DNA of 8,333 nucleotides. It comes from Phycisphaerae bacterium. GTDB taxonomy: Bacteria > Planctomycetota > Phycisphaerae > Sedimentisphaerales > UBA12454. The notes under the pieces are model-generated. The model searched no databases. It was not told the origin of the DNA and saw only the letters and a list, made by a program, of their open reading frames with translations. This document shows positions 6,472 to 8,333 of this stretch, one piece after another. The first letter of the stretch is position 1. Each line of letters opens with the position of its first letter. The DNA is taken from contig JAQTQF010000067.1 of the NCBI GenBank assembly GCA_028712345.1, positions 1 through 8,333 of the forward strand, given 5' to 3'. A program made the translations under genes and the position numbers.

Positions 6472-6879
6472 TCAAAGTCTGGCGCGAATTTCTTCGGCAA
6501 TTTTCTCCGCTTTTCCCTGCGGATATTTAAAAGCAGGCCAATGATTAAAAACACCATCGCCGGTTTTTCTCGGTATTATATGAAAATGCAGATGCTCAAC
6601 AAGCTGCCCCGCCGCCCTGCCGTTGTTACACAGAATATTATATCCATCTGCCCCAACCGCCTCAGCAACCGCAGAAGCGATTTTCGGCAAAACCGTCATA
6701 ACCGCTGAAAGCGACTGGGAACTGCAATTATGCACCTTCGTGCAATGTTCTTTTGGTATAACCAGCGTATGGCCGTCACTTACCGGCCCAATATCCAGAA
6801 TAACCAAAACTTCCTGATCCTCGTAAATTTTACTACAAGGTATTTGACCGGCTGCTATCTTACAGAATATACAATCCAT
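6472..6879 (-). CDS. HIT family nucleotide-binding hydrolase
   Basis: A 135-residue protein of usual family length that carries the histidine triad H96-L-H98-F-H100-II followed by PR; the middle histidine (H98) is the expected nucleophile. CIFC (C3, C6) near the start, with H45 and H96, matches the zinc site seen in many bacterial HIT proteins. NNGRAAGQ (85-92) is the conserved stretch before the triad. HINT-type members hydrolyse AMP-lysine and other nucleoside phosphoramidates, such as adenylates made by aminoacyl-tRNA synthetases; the substrate here is unknown. It starts 39 bases after rplQ stops, with no terminator between, so cotranscription is likely. The nearest SD-like bases (AAAGG at 6898-6894) are 14 bases from the ATG and lie in an AGCC-GAAA-GGCT hairpin, so initiation may be weak or coupled. 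The MDCIFCKI start matches the family. Confidence 0.94.
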   Translation of the reverse strand: MDCIFCKIAAGQIPCSKIYEDQEVLVILDIGPVSDGHTLVIPKEHCTKVHNCSSQSLSAVMTVLPKIASAVAEAVGADGYNILCNNGRAAGQLVEHLHFHIIPRKTGDGVFNHWPAFKYPQGKAEKIAEEIRARL

Positions 6880-6918
6880 ATCGCCAAATCAGCCTTTCGG
6901 CTCTAATCCGTGATTCTT

Positions 6919-7428
6919 CTAATCTTCGAGCTGCTGCTCTATCTCTTTAGCTTCTTCTTTTCTGACAGCAACGCTCTTTTTTGAAGCCTTTTTCTTTTTA
7001 CTCTTCGATTCGGCTTTAGGCTGATTTTCCTGACCAACCAACTGAAGCAAAACCAGTGGAGTATTATCACCAAGGCGCCTCTTGGAAAGCTTGATTATTC
7101 GAGTATATCCGCCCGGCCTGTCAAGATAGCGGGGGCCTATTTCGCTGAATAGTTTTCCTATTACTGTTCCCTGCTTTTCTACTTTGCCGTCAACTTCCTT
7201 GACGATATCACGGTTGCCAAGTATGGCAATAGCCCTTTTTCTTGCGGTCAGGTCACCTTTTTTGGCAATAGTGATAAGCTTCTCAGCAAAACCCTTTACA
7301 TGTTTAGCTTTCGGCAGAGTAGTACTTATGGTCTCGTGCTCAAATAATGAAGCAGCAAGATTCCTTCTCATAGCCTCTCTATGCTCGCTGGTCCTATTAA
7401 GTTGTCCGCCTGCAATTCTATGACGCAT
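6919..7428 (-). CDS. rplQ: Large ribosomal subunit protein bL17
   Basis: bL17 is a structural protein of the 50S subunit near the exit-tunnel side. The protein begins with the typical MRHR...LNR...HR.AM.RNLA.SL block and contains GGYTRIIKL at 106-114. The body ends at about residue 133. A further ~36 residues form a lysine-rich then glutamate-rich tail (SKSKKKKASKK at 141-151), making it 169 residues against ~120-130 in common homologues. It follows rpoA after 22 bases, with GAGGT (7443-7439) 10 bases from the ATG. The rpoA-rplQ order is the conserved end of the alpha ribosomal-protein operon. Confidence 0.97.
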   Translation of the reverse strand: MRHRIAGGQLNRTSEHREAMRRNLAASLFEHETISTTLPKAKHVKGFAEKLITIAKKGDLTARKRAIAILGNRDIVKEVDGKVEKQGTVIGKLFSEIGPRYLDRPGGYTRIIKLSKRRLGDNTPLVLLQLVGQENQPKAESKSKKKKASKKSVAVRKEEAKEIEQQLED

Positions 7429-7450
7429 ATTTTCACTTACCTCAAAAAAA

Positions 7451-8333
7451 TTATCCTTCGATATTCATACCAAGCGAAAGCCCTATATCTGTAAGCTTTC
7501 TGGTAATCTCACGGAGACTCGTTTTGCCAAAGCTTCTGAGCTTGAGCAACTCCGCCTCGGTCATTCCTACCAACTGCCCGACTGTTTCAATATGACTTGT
7601 CTCCAGGCAATTGTTCGCTCTTACACTCAGCTCAAGTTCCTGAACGGACATCTGCAGTTTTGCAGCAAGCTGTTCGTCAACCTGTGTTTCCTGCTCCGGC
7701 TCTGCGGACTCTAATTCTTCCGCTATTTCAGCGCCGATTTCAAAATACTGTACAAACGGGTTAATATGCTTTCTCAGGATTTTCCCCGCTTCAACCATTG
7801 CCATTTCAGGGCTGATTGAACCGTCTGTCCATATTTCAAGAATAAGCCTGTCATAATTCGTCTTCTGGCCGACACGAGTATCTTCCGTTTTATACCGAAC
7901 CCGAACGACCGGCGAGTAAATAGCATCGATTTCTACAACGCCGATTTCCTGCTCAAATCTATCTTCCGCAACAAGTCTCTCCACCGCAGGAGAATAACCT
8001 CTTCCGGTTTCGACAACCATTTCCATCGAAAATTTCGTATCTTTGGTAAGTGTCGCAATCACGAGGTCTTTATTAATAATCTCAACTGATGGATCACATT
8101 CAATCTGACCGGCTGTCACTTCACCGGTTTTCTGGACCGAAAGACTGATAACTCTTGGATCATGAGTTGTTTTTTTTATAATAAGATTTTTTACATTCAG
8201 GACTATTTTCGTTATGTCTTCTTTCACGCCTGCCAGTGAAGTAAATTCATGATCGGCACCTTCTACCTTTATACTCGTTACGGTAGCACCTTCAAGCGAA
8301 GAAAGTAAAACTCGCCTGAGACTGTTTCCTATC
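7451..8333 (-). CDS. rpoA: DNA-directed RNA polymerase subunit alpha, N-terminus beyond window
   Basis: Alpha nucleates core RNA polymerase assembly and contacts promoter DNA and activators through its C-terminal domain. The open frame runs to the window edge: bases 8228-8332 encode IGNSLRRVLLSSLEG... through HEFTSLAGV, the conserved assembly segment around E. coli R44-R45. The GTG at 8227 is therefore an internal valine and not a start. About 38 N-terminal residues are missing; 293 are visible, for an estimated total near 331 (E. coli has 329). A glutamate-rich linker leads to the C-terminal domain, which begins near VQELELSVRANNCL. The UP-element contacts matching R265, N268, G296, S299 and E302 are kept, but the position of K298 is threonine (SFGKTSL). 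The gene is followed by rplQ as in most bacteria. Confidence 0.97.
   Translation of the reverse strand, partial: IGNSLRRVLLSSLEGATVTSIKVEGADHEFTSLAGVKEDITKIVLNVKNLIIKKTTHDPRVISLSVQKTGEVTAGQIECDPSVEIINKDLVIATLTKDTKFSMEMVVETGRGYSPAVERLVAEDRFEQEIGVVEIDAIYSPVVRVRYKTEDTRVGQKTNYDRLILEIWTDGSISPEMAMVEAGKILRKHINPFVQYFEIGAEIAEELESAEPEQETQVDEQLAAKLQMSVQELELSVRANNCLETSHIETVGQLVGMTEAELLKLRSFGKTSLREITRKLTDIGLSLGMNIEG

Noticed and set aside
6891..6902. AGCC-GAAA-GGCT hairpin before the HIT gene as a terminator
   Set aside because: The stem is only 4 bp and no T-run follows on the minus strand, so it would not stop transcription between rplQ and the HIT gene.
8225..8227. Apparent start codon of rpoA at 8227
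   Set aside because: The codon is GTG and the frame continues upstream without a stop, encoding the conserved GNSLRR...HEFTSLAGV segment. It is an internal valine and the gene is cut by the window edge.

Overview
This window carries a stretch of conserved translation and transcription genes, most of them on the minus strand, followed by a small accessory region. The bases look like about 45% G+C. The protein features suggest a member of the Planctomycetota, perhaps Phycisphaerae or Sedimentisphaerales. The grounds are a basic N-terminal extension on RsmH, rsmH lying away from a cell-wall cluster, an EF-G-2-type elongation factor, a lysine-tailed bL17, and tRNA genes without an encoded CCA. 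This placement is an inference; no rRNA is present to confirm it.

Read in the direction of transcription (right to left), the window opens inside rpoA (RNA polymerase alpha; its first ~38 codons lie beyond the right edge). Next come rplQ (bL17) and a HIT-family nucleotide hydrolase, then initiator tRNA-fMet(CAU), and a strong intrinsic terminator at 6305-6337. This looks like the distal end of the S13-S11-S4-alpha-L17 operon with a HIT gene and the initiator tRNA attached, because no terminator is visible before 6337. A new unit follows: a good promoter (6211-6239), a leader with a hairpin, and rsmH (16S rRNA C1402 N4-methyltransferase). Then come tRNA-Gln(CUG) with its own promoter (4972-5000) and, from another well-formed promoter (4808-4836), a GTG-started EF-G-like GTPase (fusA2 / T. 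thermophilus EF-G-2 type).

The left part is accessory. A plus-strand M20 metallopeptidase of the ArgE/DapE type (1478-2593) converges on the EF-G-like gene. The gap between them holds a bidirectional terminator, a second hairpin and an ACTCAAAACT-type repeat. Upstream, the M20 gene is divergent from a minus-strand pair: a DUF362 protein (350-1306) and, 27 bases further on, a truncated PilZ-domain protein (1-322). The divergent spacer holds a GNRA-looped ATTCCCGC/GCGGGAAT palindrome and a triple 8-mer repeat just before the M20 start codon.

I see no CRISPR array, insertion sequence, phage gene, toxin-antitoxin pair or unknown multi-gene system. The points most worth a second look are the active-site substitutions in the EF-G-like GTPase, rsmH sitting beside the initiator tRNA, the RsmH N-terminal extension, the C1-U72 end of the initiator tRNA, and the dispersed-type repeats in the two accessory spacers.
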